Assembly (NCBI RefSeq): GCF_932276165.1
Contig: NC_063983.1
Coordinates: forward strand, 3,789,501-3,853,500
Direction: 5' to 3'
Origin: Plutella xylostella
Taxonomy: Eukaryota; Arthropoda; Insecta; Lepidoptera; Plutellidae
Length of the DNA stretch: 64,000 bases
Made by a program: the position numbers and the translations under genes. This document shows, in pieces, positions 1 to 12,601 of the stretch (its first letter is position 1; each line of letters begins with the position of its first letter). The notes beneath the pieces are model-generated. The model was not told the DNA's origin. It searched no databases and saw nothing but the letters and a program-made list of their open reading frames with translations.

Positions 1-544
1 TTTACTTTTTAAAACGTATTTTTTTGTTGCTGATCACTTACATCGTAACTCGACGTAATACGATACATCCTGTGCTCACCGGCCCTGGATGAAAATCGGA
101 CCCCAACAAAGGATTAAGTATTTTATTATAACTTGTAATCTTTACCCGATGTGCCCGAAACCTACTATGGTCTTGGATGAACGTGAGTTATTTGAGCAAT
201 TTCGAAAAAAGAACTGTTAAGTCATTGAACTTTACTCCATATTTTCTTTAAAATCTATCCGGCCAGAAGGCTAATTTAATCCACAATTTTAAATTTAGAA
301 ATAGAACACAAGACATCTTGACCTTTTATCATCACGTTCATTTTTTTATTGCGGCAGGCCGTTTGATTTATTGGATGATTCATTCAATGATTTCGATTTC
401 GGTGTTGTAATATCGTAAAGGAGGGATAACCTGTAATTTGTAATTTTAACATCCGTTTCGGCCTTGTGATCAGGATATTATTGGAAAATACATATTAGAT
501 GAATCTGCGTGGAAAGGTTGTAACTAGATAAAGTTGTTTGGTGA

Positions 545-788
545 TACACTCACGGGCAATGAAAAAGTTTCACTCACAAAATTCCGGCACCAAACGACCT
601 CAATTTTTTTCAAAAAATTAATTTATCATTTTAACAAATTATTACTGTTTTTAGCTGGTAATATCCTGATGCTCTGTTAAATGTACTTACCTTATTCAAT
701 ATTGCATAAGGCGTCATTAAGTTAGTCTTATCCGTTTAGGAGTATTTTGGTGATTTTCACAGTGGAACATTTTCATTGCCCGTGAGTA
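545..788. mobile_element. MITE with CTCACGGGCAATGAAAA ends, copy 1
   Basis: The left CTCACGGGCAATGAAAAAG and right TTTTCATTGCCCGTGAG are inverted repeats around about 200 bp of AT-rich DNA containing CTGGTAATATCCTGAT. TA dinucleotides flank it. Confidence 0.7.
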
Positions 789-1149
789 TATAATTTATAT
801 AAATATATTTTAAATAACTCTTTGTATCAATTAAGTAAGTATTTTTGTCACAAAATTAGTTAGCTTTTCCGCTTGCTTGGGATTTGCAAAGACAGACACA
901 TATTTCTTAAAGCTTCCGCCATGTTCTTGCTTGTTCCATAGATTTGATGGACTTTCTTTTTTTCCTTGCTATAGTAGAGTCGTCGCGTACTCTAGTGGCG
1001 TGTAATGCCTCGTAATGATAGTGCTGGACGCGACCGCAGCACAGAAGCTGATGCGCCTGCGCAGAGGATTGCTACAACTTTCCGTAAGCGTCCCTTGTCT
1101 ATGACCTGGGTTTAAAAAAATATATTCAGGATTCTGAAATAATGATAGA

Positions 1150-1300
1150 TAGATTTATCTATATACCTAAATAAAAATGAATTAATGTTCGGTAGTCTGC
1201 TTAAAATTCGAGAACGGTTGAACCTATTTGGCTAATTTTGGTAGCGTTGGGTAGGGTAAATTAGGGTAAGATGCGGTATGAAGTTCGCCGTGCCAGCTAG
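1150..1300 (+). mobile_element. Helitron of a second subfamily, fragment
   Basis: Carries AAAATTCGAGAACGGTTGAA and GGCTAATTTTGG, typical of another lepidopteran Helitron group, and ends GCCAGCTAG followed by T. The 5' end is not clear. Confidence 0.6.
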
Positions 1301-1615
1301 TATTTAGAGATTTTTATCAACTATAACAAGTATGATTTGAAATGTTGACATGGTAAGCGGTAACGAAATTCTTGGTTTTTTTGCAGGGTATGCCATAAGC
1401 GCCAGCCGAATAGCTTGAACTTGAAGGTGCACCTCTATCCGCACATAGATATTATTGATAAAAAAGTATCAAAGTACTTAATGAATCACGAAATAGGCCT
1501 AAGCGCATGGAATAGTTGAAGTGTAGTGATTTCCAGTGACGTTTAAGCATCAAGGTCGTTACGAGTGTAAAATATGTAACAATGAATTACCATTCAACCG
1601 TAATATTCCAACCCA

Positions 1616-1648
1616 TCCTAACTAATATTATAAATGCGAAAGTAACTG

Positions 1649-1699
<51 letters not shown>

Positions 1700-1850
1700 T
1701 ACTCTTTCACGCCAAAACTACTGAACGGATTTGAATGAAATTTGGTATACATATGGTCTAGACCCTGAGAAAGAACATAGGCTACTTTTTATCCCGCAAT
1801 TCCCACGGGAAAACTTTTTAAGGCGAAGCGAAGCTCGCGGGAACCGCTAT
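1616..1850 (+). mobile_element. Lep1-like Helitron, copy 1
   Basis: Starts TCCTAACTAATATTATAAAT after a host A, has a long CTGT microsatellite, the segment ACGCCAAAACTACTGAACGG and the tail of a typical lepidopteran non-autonomous Helitron. The terminal CTAG has decayed to CTAT. Confidence 0.85.
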
Positions 1851-1978
1851 AAGAAATAAGAACTGATGATGGACTTCCATGATTTCACATTACATAGTAG
1901 ATACCTGCGTATAAATAAGTATTTTTGAGATTCATGCTGTATCCTCATGTCATTCGCTACCAATAAATTGAACCTAAA

Positions 1979-2194
1979 TCCTAATCCTAACTAATCTTAT
2001 AAATGCGAAAGTAACTGTGTCTGTCTGTCTGTCTGTCTGTCTGTTACTCTTTCACGCCAAAACTACTGAACGGATTTGAATGAAATTTGGTATACATATG
2101 GTATAGACCCTGGGAAAGAACATAGGCTACTTTTTATCCCGGAATTCCCACGGGAAAACTTTTTAAGGCGAAGCAAAGCTCGCGGAACAGCTAG
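1979..2194 (+). mobile_element. Lep1-like Helitron, copy 2
   Basis: Begins TCCTAATCCTAACTAATC after A and ends CAGCTAG before T, giving the A/T insertion site of Helitrons. It is 128 bp from copy 1 in the same orientation. The leading TCCTAA is duplicated, so position 1985 is the alternative start. Confidence 0.9.
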
Positions 2195-4163
2195 TAAATA
2201 ATAAATGTGACGTCAAATCGACGACTACGTACCTAGGTCAGTTGGGATTAACCCAGACGTGTCTGCTATAGGGTAACTGCTACTGCTACACAGCTTCTCG
2301 TATTAAGTGAAAATAATCACTATAACAGTAGTTACTTACTTAGCTTTAAAGGATATTATGCTAACTTTAAAATGCTTATATATATTTTAACAAGATTTTT
2401 GTAATTTGCAATGGGAGGTTTTATCATCAATATTATATTTTGTGTTTTACCAGTGTAAATACTTTTACTAGTTTATTTTATTATATCTAGGTTTAACTCT
2501 AAAGTAAGTATTTGAATAGTTTAGTGATATTACCTCATATACTCTAGGTAAGCATCGAACCGTTAAACCCCGTAAGAAAGTCAAAATCCAAGTCTTTCAA
2601 GTTATTAGAATCTTACATGAATTTCAAAATTTCCCTTTCATTTCGAAGGAGTTAACTGTCGAATAAAGATTGAATTTGTTGATAAGTCGCATGTTTAGTT
2701 GTGTTTATTGTTTAGATGTGCTAATCACTGAATAACGGTAGCGGCCACCGCACAGTCGCGGTCCGGCTGCGCCTGATAATCATACGTATTTTGATCATCA
2801 CATTTCACACTTGTCTGGTGGAATATATTGCACTTGGTACACACATAAAGTAGTATGAATTTTTAGTAAAAAATTATTGGGTAATTTAGAACAATTATTA
2901 TTTAACGTTTTTTTTTTGTAAATTCGTGTCATCCCCTTTCTATTTAAGGCTACTATACTCTTTTTGCATCCCGTAGATGATCTTGAGTACCTACATCAAA
3001 CGTAGCTACATGTAACACAAATCTATGAATATGCATGAAAAGATAAAACAACACTGAAGAAAATCTATAGTTGATAATAATATAAAACTTATACTGTATT
3101 TGTGTAGTGTAATATGCATAGAAACGGTAATATTTTCCAGTCGACTGGTTCAGATTCTTAGGCGACGTTCACAGTAGGTAATGTAAGTTGCTGAGATTAA
3201 GGCCGGGGCAAGGAAAATACCGATTTCAAGATATTCTAGCTAGTAAAATATCGGAATATAAACTTAGTGTTACTTGGAAAATTTCAAAGTTTACTTTTAG
3301 ATCGACATCATATTTTAGAAAGTTGTTTGAAATGACTACCTGAATCACCTATATTTGTAAGCTACTCTACAGAGTTACTCTAGCTTTACAAAAAACGAAC
3401 CAGCGGGAGTTGTTGTTATTGCGAGGTAAGGTGTAATTTCACCAAAGGCTAAATTTAGTCGCCTGTCAGTTAGTACAAAACGTATTTAAAATGTAATTTA
3501 GTAAAAGTGACCGTTAGTTACCGCAGCAGAACGCTGAAACTTAATTTTTCTTCCTGCCCCGCTGCCTCCATGGCCCTCGCCTGGTATTGTTAACAGGGAA
3601 TGGATCTGGCCGATTGGCGATCGTTGATACAGTCGGCCGAACGCGTAATCCTACACCGAACACGCGATACGCCGGGTAGACTAACCTATCACATCTCCGC
3701 ATATCGCTGCACGCGTTATTATAACTTACAACGTTATATATAACTATAGATATGGGTACTTACTATACTAATGTATAGTTATGATATATGATATATATGT
3801 ATGACATATTTCGACGTTGTAGGTACCTATAATAAGTAATATGTTTAGACCTGGTTTCTCATGATTCTGTTAGTTACAGTCTCAATAGCGGATTTGCTGA
3901 CGACGCGTTTAAGGATTAAATACCCTTGTTTGGTTAAATAAATTGGATGAGTCCCATGACGAAAATCTAACAGACCATTCATAAATCAAGCATTATGTGA
4001 ATCATTCACTCACACTTCATTCAATATTCTGTCATATTCATTGAAATTGGTGTCTATGTCTCTATAATGTCAAACAACCTCAAACAACCAAACTTTTTGG
4101 TTTTGAGGTTGCCATGGTTACTATTTCTATCGAGGTTGTTTTTTGACATCCGTCATTGAAAAT

Positions 4164-4281
4164 AATATGATTAGAAAGAAAGAAAGAAAGAAAGAAAAAC
4201 TTTATTTGGCTTAGACAGCAATATTAATTTACAAAGAAAGATGGAATGAAATATAAATATAGGTACTTAATCTAATCAATC
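4164..4281 (-). mobile_element. Short retroposon tail with (CTTT)n
   Basis: An AGAA microsatellite (4171-4196) followed by AACTTTATTTGGC reads on the minus strand as a LINE/SINE 3' end. It directly abuts the CGGTCTTATTC MITE, which inserted beside or into it. Confidence 0.45.
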
Positions 4282-4284
4282 TAA

Positions 4285-4903
4285 CGGTCTTATTCATAAA
4301 AAAACCTTAAAGTAGGTTTACTGAGCTCAATAGTTACGGAACACATTAAGCCTATTTGAGGTTTCGTAAAAATCTCTATTCATAATAGTTCCGTAAACCT
4401 TCAGTAACTATAGTGATGCTAATAGATTTCACAGACCAAACATTTTGACATTTACCCTATTAACTTGCCGGTCCGACGAAACCATAAACAAAAATAGCGA
4501 AAACTTTCATTCATTTATCAATCTCTATTATCTATGTTAGCCACGGCGCGGCACTTAAAAAAGTTTACGTTGGCTTAAAGGCGCAGTTGGCCAAGCCAAA
4601 ACCCACAAAAAACAATATTAAATTTTTACGTTACCATGGCAACTTATTTTCAGCAAATATTAACTCACAACAAATGTCAAATCGTCAATAAAGCAGAACA
4701 GCTGTTGACCGGCCGCCATGTTTTTGTACAATAGGAGGCTTACGGAAGGTGTATAGTAGGGTCCAGCCAACTTTAGCATATCAAGGTTTTACGAATCACT
4801 TGGAGAGTTCTTTAGCGCTATTGATCGTTTATGAATAAAGTTTTTTTGACATTTGCTTACAGCAGGCCTATAGGTCTCCCGTAACTTTTTATGAATAAGA
4901 CCG
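4285..4903. mobile_element. MITE with CGGTCTTATTCATAAAAA ends and TAA duplications
   Basis: A 619-bp element with inverted ends CGGTCTTATTCATAAAAA and TTTTTATGAATAAGACCG, flanked by TAA at 4282-4284 and 4904-4906. The three-base duplication suits PIF/Harbinger. The inside has no transposase and several inverted stretches such as AGTTCCGTAA. Confidence 0.75.
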
Positions 4904-5118
4904 TAAATATATATAAATCTAATAATGAGAAAAAAAAAATTACGCCATGCCCTTTGAAAAACAATACAACGAACTAGATGGAGTGTCAGTGCAAAAGAAA
5001 GGACTCAACAAATAACACCTCAATTTCTAAGTAAGGTCTTATTTTAAAATAGTTTGTTAGAAGATTTTTCACTTAATTCAATAGTTCTCATTAAGTCATT
5101 AGGTTTAACTTCTTATAT

Positions 5119-5190
5119 CTACCTCTGTGGTCTAGTGGTAGAAGCTCAGCTTCATCACCCAGGGATCCCGGGTTCGATTTCCAGGTAGGG
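5119..5190 (+). other. tRNA-like sequence (SINE head or tRNA relic)
   Basis: A good box A (TGGTCTAGTGG at 5128) and box B (GGTTCGATTTCC at 5171) stand at tRNA spacing, and CTACCT at 5119 can pair with AGGTAG at 5183. The acceptor stem does not fall at the canonical distance from box A, and the T stem has a mismatch and a wobble pair. I therefore call it a tRNA-derived relic or SINE head rather than a working tRNA gene. Confidence 0.5.
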
Positions 5191-8100
5191 CCATTATTTT
5201 GTGTTTCTATATTGCGGTTCCAAGTTAGGTTAGGACTTTTATCTCGGTTTGACATTATATAAAACCCAGACAGTATTTCGCTTAATTTTTTATGTCACAC
5301 AACATCTAGTTCGTATATTGTTTATCAAAGGCTCTGTTCATTTTTCCATCTTGAATCTTGACAGAATGAGTGACAAGTAAACAACCCGTTGCCTGGTTAC
5401 CGGTCTTAACCAAGTCTTAGCGGAACCCCACAGCAGCAATCAAGTTTATCACCCGATCAAGGGAGTTAACCCCGTGATTTAGCATGGTGGGACGCTCACT
5501 AACCTTAACGGTCCAACATGTAACCAAACCGAGGTATTTTTAACCTAACCGAATGGTGTGAAATTAGGCCTTAGCATGATGTGTACTTATTGTGTGGGTT
5601 AGTTTAAAGGCTACTGGTACAAAAACAACGTGCTTGTTAGAGTAGAGAGCTATAGAGCCGATTTTTTAACCGATAACTTCATGACAATAATACAAATATT
5701 GACATGCATACTTATTATGTAGTAGTTATGAGTTTGATTGTAATATTTTGATGCTTCAGCAGGTATAATATATGTATGTATAGTTAGCTTGATGATGTGT
5801 GATTAATTGTAGGTGTTAGTTTATGGTCGGGTTAAAATACAAAATAAAATTAGACAGAGTAGAGAGCTTATTTCTTTGTTAACCGATAACGTCTCGACAT
5901 AACCACAGATTACTAAATAGTTAATACGCGTATTTTCTGTACCTCTACAAAAATGATAAGACTACAGTAAGATCACCATTTTAAAAGTATCCGTTAAGAC
6001 ATCGTCTTGAACGGTGCTCTGATTGCCGTTGTTAGTCGATATTATTTCGATTTCTTTCCATTAGGGACAATAATAGAGCGACGATAGCTAAAATATTGAC
6101 AAGATTTGAATTGCACGGTTTATAAACGATAAATCTTTTATCTCGATTAAATTTTTGCACTGTTGAGTCTAATGAGTCAAATGATAATCAATATGTCTGA
6201 AGTGCATTGTATGATCTTAACATAATTATAATAAGTACATATCTCTAACTTTTGTTGCATGAATTGTGATTTAGATTGACCTCCTGAGTCACACCATATC
6301 CGTGGTCCACTATTTACGGGACCCCCTGCATAATTACTGCCGGATAATGTAAAACATTTTGTACCATTGAAGTTTAAAATACCTTACGTATTTAGATAAA
6401 TCACGTATTTTCAGAAAAGAGGATGAGATTTAAGCTTATCTCATGGTTTTCAATTGATGAGCGATAAATTAATAAGAATGTATTCTATATTATACAAAAA
6501 TCAATGGAATATTTATGTTTACAACATCAGCTTGTGCCCGGACTTTGCACAAAAAATAATAAGTAATAGGAGGGTAATATAAAAACTGGCAAAATAATTT
6601 GAAACACCTTTAGTCCTCATCTGGCACCGAAACTATTTATTGTAAGTATAAAAATTACACGCTCATAATAATAACGCAAATTGCGCGCCATTGGCACCGC
6701 GGGCCGCGCACTGTTATCGTATAAAATTTCAACAATAATCCTTTTTTCCCAACAGAAGGTAGCCGTGCTCCACGTAGAACAATAATTGATTGTATTGCTT
6801 CCACCGACACTTCGAAAATGTATCAAGAAATATTGGGCCGATTATTTTTGCCGTCCTGCTCTGACGCAGTCCGCGCGAGAGGGACGGCCGACGCCCGGTG
6901 CTATCCGATACGCGTTTTCCTCCGAAGCGAGTACGTGATTCCGCCGCCTTTTTTTGGATGGAATTATTTGTAGGGCTTCGTTATGTGTTGCTCATTACTG
7001 TACAAGACTGTATCCTGCCGGGAGCGACCGCAAACTCGAGACATTACGCAGCAGCGAGCGGACACCTGACCGATGCCGGCGCGTCTGCCGGCTCTCCGCT
7101 GAACGCTTCAAAAAACATGGTTATTCAACAAATTGCGTGCTTTTATGAGAGTAGACGGGATTCCGAGGTTTTTGTGCTTTATACGAATAAGTAGTAGTAA
7201 TAATAAAACAAGTGCAAGCGATAAACCAAAATATTCCAGCGTAAAGGCTCTCTTATTTTCTGAATACCCAAAAGTTCGCAGCATCCGGTGAAAATAGAAC
7301 ACAAATCGGGAAAAGAGAGTGGAAATAATTACGACTTTTCAAATGCGAAATCGGAATTCCAAATGTCACTTGAAGTACAAGTCTTCTTTCCAGCCAGCCC
7401 CACAATGCTGTCAACTATTCTTATTTCGAATTTGGAAGTGAACGTTTCGCGGTGGACCGGACGGCCAAGTGCGACCGCAACGCCGCGTCCGTCACGACCA
7501 TCGACAACGCAACCTACAACTAGGAAGCTACTTCCTGATATGAGATTGGTATTCGAACGTATGCATTCTAATCGGGGGATTGTGTGCTCAGTTATACATA
7601 GGTCCAGTCCAAATGATTACTAGAATTTATGAATTGGCCTGTAACAGTTATTTGAGGTTGCGTCACTGAAAACGTATTGATAACTTCTCTGGAGAAACTA
7701 CAGAGTGGGCATAAGAAAAAATTGAAATATATTTTAATCAAAATACACCAAGTCCCAATAAGTACAAAAAATGTTGTACGACTCATTATAATGTATCTGA
7801 AAACAAGAGCTTTTCCGGACGCTCCGTAGCCCTTCATACATCGTTGGCCTCGCATTTTCACGAGCACTTAGGTTTTATTTAAGCCGGCGAACAGAGAAAA
7901 TCGGACAATCGTAAATAGTGGCTAATGTTATAGATGAGGGGTGGACGTGGACGCGGCTCCGGTGAATAATAAACGCAATTAACCCACAAAGTACTAGCTT
8001 AGCCGCAGAGTCACAGAACTACGCTGGACGCAAGATTTCTGAACGTAAAATGTTGTTAATAGGTTTATTTCGACTTAAAAACTCCGTGGTGTTTTATTTT

Positions 8101-9072
8101 TGGGCATATGCAGAAATTTAAAAATGTAAGTACCTACTGCCAAAAAAAGAATAAAATTGTTTAAAAAAATATTTCAAAATTGTCAGCAGTTAAACGACTC
8201 CAAATTGCTTTAAACTTAAAACGGAAGATACCAGTTCATCCAGGTATACTGGTAGCAAGGAGTTGTGGTCACCGACCGTGGAGGCTGCATACCGCGCCAC
8301 GCCTCCAGACTATTTTCATTATTATGAGCTCCAACCATACCATTGACCACATATAAAACACCAACTATTAAGACTAGTTTTTCTTGCACTTAAGTAATCA
8401 GTTTTATGTTGCTTCGTGTTATGTTAATAGCTTTTATAATTTCATTACTTTTATCCTTTTCTGGAGAATCAATAAAGAAGCATTCAAGAACTTGCAAACT
8501 CTACACTAATGGATAAAAAGAAAGAAAAAACCAGAAATTTCAGGAAAGATATTATCTTACCTCTTATAAGTCTGTAAGTATATAGGTACAAATATACAGA
8601 AATAGCGACGGGTGTTATTAGCGTAATGTGTGGGCCTATCTGTGTATGAGTCCATAAATCTGGATATGATTACTAAACTACATATTTTGTAGAAAAGATG
8701 GAATCGAAAATTATTGTATAGATGAAATAACTCACTGGCCAATACTCAATATCGGACCTTAGCGTCCATCCATCGCAGAAATACCAATACACAGATATCT
8801 TTCAAAAAACATCTAGGTACTAAGCATTTATTACCACAAAAAAGTATGAACCTAAAAGTCTAGTTTTTGTGATATATCCTAAGATATTTCTGCATACAAA
8901 AAGCTGCAGATAACTGAATAAATATCAGCTGACGCAATGGAGTCGGTCGGCCAGTGGGCTGGTATTACACCTCTTTGGTCGCAAACCACAGTCTTGGTTA
9001 GCGATATACGGACACCGTTCGTATACTATAGGGTGGAAATGTATCAGTGATCCTCCCATCAGCGGGTCAATG

Positions 9073-9209
9073 TACAGTCAGCTGCATAAGTAGCTATACA
9101 CATTTGAACCTTGTCATTCTGACAAACCGCCTATCCATTCATTGAAGATAGACGGTTCGTCAGTTTGACAAGGTACAGAAGTGTATAACAACTTATGCAG
9201 CTGACCGTA
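9073..9209. mobile_element. Tc1/mariner-like MITE with TACAGTCAGCTGCATAAGT ends
   Basis: The left end TACAGTCAGCTGCATAAG and right end CTTATGCAGCTGACCGTA are inverted copies, and inner blocks around ACCTTGTCA and CCGTCTATC also pair, so the element can fold on itself. Outermost TA dinucleotides fit a TA target. Confidence 0.75.
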
Positions 9210-11577
9210 CCCGATACAACTACTGGGCCCCTATCGCGAACTTCTTTTGACAACGATTTTAGGATTTGATTTGACACTAATGACTTCGTAAACGTTGCTT
9301 CGTTTTGACTTCACGATACCCCCTATGAGCAACTTTCACCAGGACCTAGCATGCACCTTGCGTTAGACTTAAGTACCTACATATTATAATGAATAAAGTA
9401 AAAGTGATATGTCAATCTGGAAATCTACGCGCACCCTATCATAAATTGATTAGATAATACAAATTTCACACACGTTTAACCCTTCACCTATACAATAAAA
9501 TCTCTCCCCTTCACTATATGAAGGTCTAATGGGGGTGACAATAGGATTGACCGTTCGGTTATTTCCCCGTTGTTTATTCATCATAAGTGTACTAGATTTG
9601 CAAACTATTAGTGCTATAAGTATTTAAAGTGGCCGCTACATATGAATTAATTCCTATACATTAATGCGTTTAAGATACACGAATGTCTTAATCCTCGTTT
9701 TTTTTTTTTGACTGTCGGAGAAAAAATTACAGTTTCTACTTATGATTTATAAGGTCATATAGGTTTAGCGCTCTGTGCAGAACATTGTAAAAAGGGCATA
9801 GTAATTAGTAAGCCAAAACATGGTGACTCTGGGGGTCATGGTAAACACCTTGTGTTCTACAACAATAATACTACGATAGTAATTTCCATTCAGAATCCAA
9901 TCAGGAGCGGCCTCCCCTGCCATAACAAGTGCAACATACATGCTCGTAGTACAATGTACACAACACACGGCCCACGGACGCACGACCGCCGCCGGCAAGG
10001 TGGCTAATCCGGAACGTTTATTACATCCTACGGTAGCGAATTGAAACCACAACGCAGCGCCTCATCGATCTATAGTTTCGTTATCAAATTTTCACACGAA
10101 CCCCCATTCGGATCTAAGATTGACTTTATTTGACCAGCGCTGACCGCAAATCCATCTCACGGGGCCGCGCACAACAAAACTAACAAAAATATTAACAGTG
10201 TACATCGCTGGCTTTCAATACATTGATCGAACAGTTCAAGGTGCAAAGAAAGCAATGGTTCGCGTGTCAAGTTTTTTTGTCGGCTAGGTAGCCGCTCGGT
10301 AGCCAATCACGGCGCCCTGAGATAGATATTGATCATCGAAATTGACCAATCAAATTGAAAAATGAGCCGGAAATAATGCTGTATCTCATTGTTTATTGGA
10401 AATGTTTCTTCGGATGGAGATGTAGGTGTTTTTGATTCGTGAGTTTGAAAGGCGAAGACATGAATTTCATTTAATTTTATATGTAAGTAGACTCGAGACA
10501 AAGAATCTTCAAGGATCTACGCCGGTCTTTAGTTTAACTTAAAATTCAGAAATTAAATAATATGCGATAGAGATATTTCAATTCAACAAAGAGATGTATA
10601 TTTTATGAAACGCTTATCGATAGCATTAGTACCCACCTATGAATAGTTATAATTATGATGACTGACATTAATTTGGCTGACCCGGATTCACAAATTAATA
10701 CTTAAGTACATCCGTACAATTTTATTTTATAAAAACATAGCTAGTTGAGTTGCTAGGTAAATATAAAGCAGGCTAACGTCAGGGACTTGTTTATTTGATT
10801 CTAAGAATCGTGATGTTCAACTGTTTCTTGTTCTACTCTATGAGCGTCTTACGTCTATGGTCCACGATCTTACACCATAATGACATTCAGGTGGAGCCGG
10901 GTTTTTTCTCAACTCTACGTTTTAATGTTGTTATTATTATTTTTCTCCCGTAGATGACTGAGGTTCAGTGTACTCTGTCATGGTACATTTCATAGAAAAA
11001 CATAAACATGAATTGTTTTACGATATGAATTAAAAAAACTATCAATTATATACGATAGCACGTGTTAGGAAAAAAGGCGGAAACGGGATAATTTGTCGCA
11101 AATTACGCTGAAATAATAAAGTTTATTAATACTCTACTACAAATTACTTTATCAACCGTTAAATTATGTAATTGTAGTGAAGTAGGTGACATGACTATAC
11201 GGATGATAGGAAATAAATTTTATAAATTCCAAGAATTCATAAAATAACTGCACCTAGTTTAATTGTGATAACTTTGAAATTACTTTATAAATGCATCGCC
11301 TGTATCGTTATTTGCCAAGTACATGTACTACACACACACCTAGTAACGCCAGCTACCGTAACACCACTGGCACATTAGCAATTAACAATCAATAAGCAGC
11401 GCGGCTAACCTTTCAAATATCTGTCAGATGCATACAAGTTACGTCAGATTTGACCAGCCAGCGACGCTTCTTAAAGACTTCTTAAATTTCTAATAACGTC
11501 GGTGGTGGTAGCCCCACAGTTGACAAATAATTAAACAAACCTAATCTGAATAAAGCAGGGCACCCCCGCACCGGCGC

Positions 11578-11611
11578 GGGGCGGGACGGGACAGGGGACG
11601 GGGGGCGGGGG
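11578..11611 (+). other. G-quadruplex-type G-run cluster
   Basis: Six runs of three to six G separated by one to three bases on the plus strand, about 0.83 kb past the exon 4 donor in the transcribed direction, hence on the template strand of the Runt-domain gene if transcription extends here. Confidence 0.6.
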
Positions 11612-12442
11612 CTAATCGCCGTGTAATGGCGGCCGGCACGTCATTAGGCGCGCGCGCAGATTGCCGCCTCGTGATGAAAGTCTGGGATTGCCTCGTAAAC
11701 GCTACCGAATACCTGACAAGAGGTTTGGAATGGAATAGATGGTGTTTTGTTTTGTGCCCGTGATTCTAATTGTTGGTTCAGTAGTTTCACCCACTGCGAC
11801 ACAGGATGGATCTCGCGAGAGCGCACTACATTGGCATTGATATCCTTCTAAGTACCATAATACCTTATTGATTATCCACTGGCCACTTGTCTCGTTGACT
11901 AACCGATAAAAGGAAAGATTATCAGTTACAGGACTTGGTTAATATACAAACGATCTCCTTAATGAAACAGAGAAGAAGCAACTTTGTAATGTGCCATTTC
12001 TGTGCGCTTCTAAACTCTTCATGTTGCAGCTCGTCGGCAAATAAGGCGGCAGTTAAAGGGTCGTGATTCCGACATAATGGTAATGAGCACGGATATTAAA
12101 TTATTAATAAACTTAACGCAACCCGCTAGGACACTACAGTTACGCTAATAGCGAGAGAGATTGCCTCGGGCTTATTATGCGCGGGAGTGTTTTAGCATAA
12201 TTTACGGGTAAGCCTTTGTGTCAAATTGACTGCAGTTGTCGAAATTATACTGTGAAATATGTATAATATACAATCTAAGACGAGACGTTAGTACATGACG
12301 AAAGCCAAAATATAATCGTTGAGAGCACACTATTCAGGCCTCCTATACTTTTTAATTGTGCACCTGAAGAAAAAAATACAACCAGCCAGTACGAAAAAAG
12401 TTTCGAATCTCCACTGCAAATTCAAATAAAGAATATACTCAC

Positions 12443-12601
12443 GTCCAGAAGGCAGGTCGTCCCTATTGGTCCGGTACTCCAGCTCCTCGTGCGACAGGGA
12501 GCGGCCGCGGGGGGCGGCGGGGGCGCACTTGAAGGGGTACTCTATGTCCCTGAGCAGGGGCCTGGAGTAGCCGCGCAGGCTGTGCGGACTCGCGTTTGTG
12601 C
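12443..12601 (-). CDS. Runt-domain transcription factor, coding exon 4 (region after the Runt domain)
   Basis: A 159-bp GC-rich exon with a pyrimidine-rich acceptor (CTCCTCCAG) and a donor GAC followed by GTGAGT. In phase with exon 3 it encodes 52 full codons without stops, including SPHSLRGYSRPLL, a basic/proline/alanine stretch (APAAPRGRSLS) and an acidic EELEYRTNRDDL. Sequence after the Runt domain is poorly conserved in the family, so the assignment rests on phase, splice sites, codon-like GC bias and position. The donor shows that at least one more exon lies beyond it; the expected C-terminal WRPY Groucho-binding motif was not found between 1 and 12442. Confidence 0.85.

Larger units (their letters stand above)
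1..12442. other. Left flank, no coding exon recognised
   Basis: Apart from the repeats listed, this is AT-rich DNA that should be intron of the Runt-domain gene, since exon 4 ends in a donor. A CpG-richer block at about 6600-7560 has two RUNX-type ACCGCA motifs (7027, 7474) and an open frame of 111 codons (7288-7623) without recognisable protein features. Two weakly similar stretches around AGAGTAGAGAGC and TTAACCGATAAC at 5640-5690 and 5855-5905 suggest an old local duplication. Confidence 0.5.

Noticed and set aside
1650..1700. Short periodic repeats resembling an array
   Set aside because: It is a CTGT microsatellite inside a Helitron, not a CRISPR; there are no spacers.
5119..5190. Functional tRNA gene
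   Set aside because: Boxes A and B are good, but the acceptor and T stems do not pair at canonical positions, so it is listed only as tRNA-like.
7288..7623. 111-codon frame with a Thr/Pro/Arg-rich segment as a coding exon
   Set aside because: No domain and no clear splice sites; kept only as part of a CpG-rich block.
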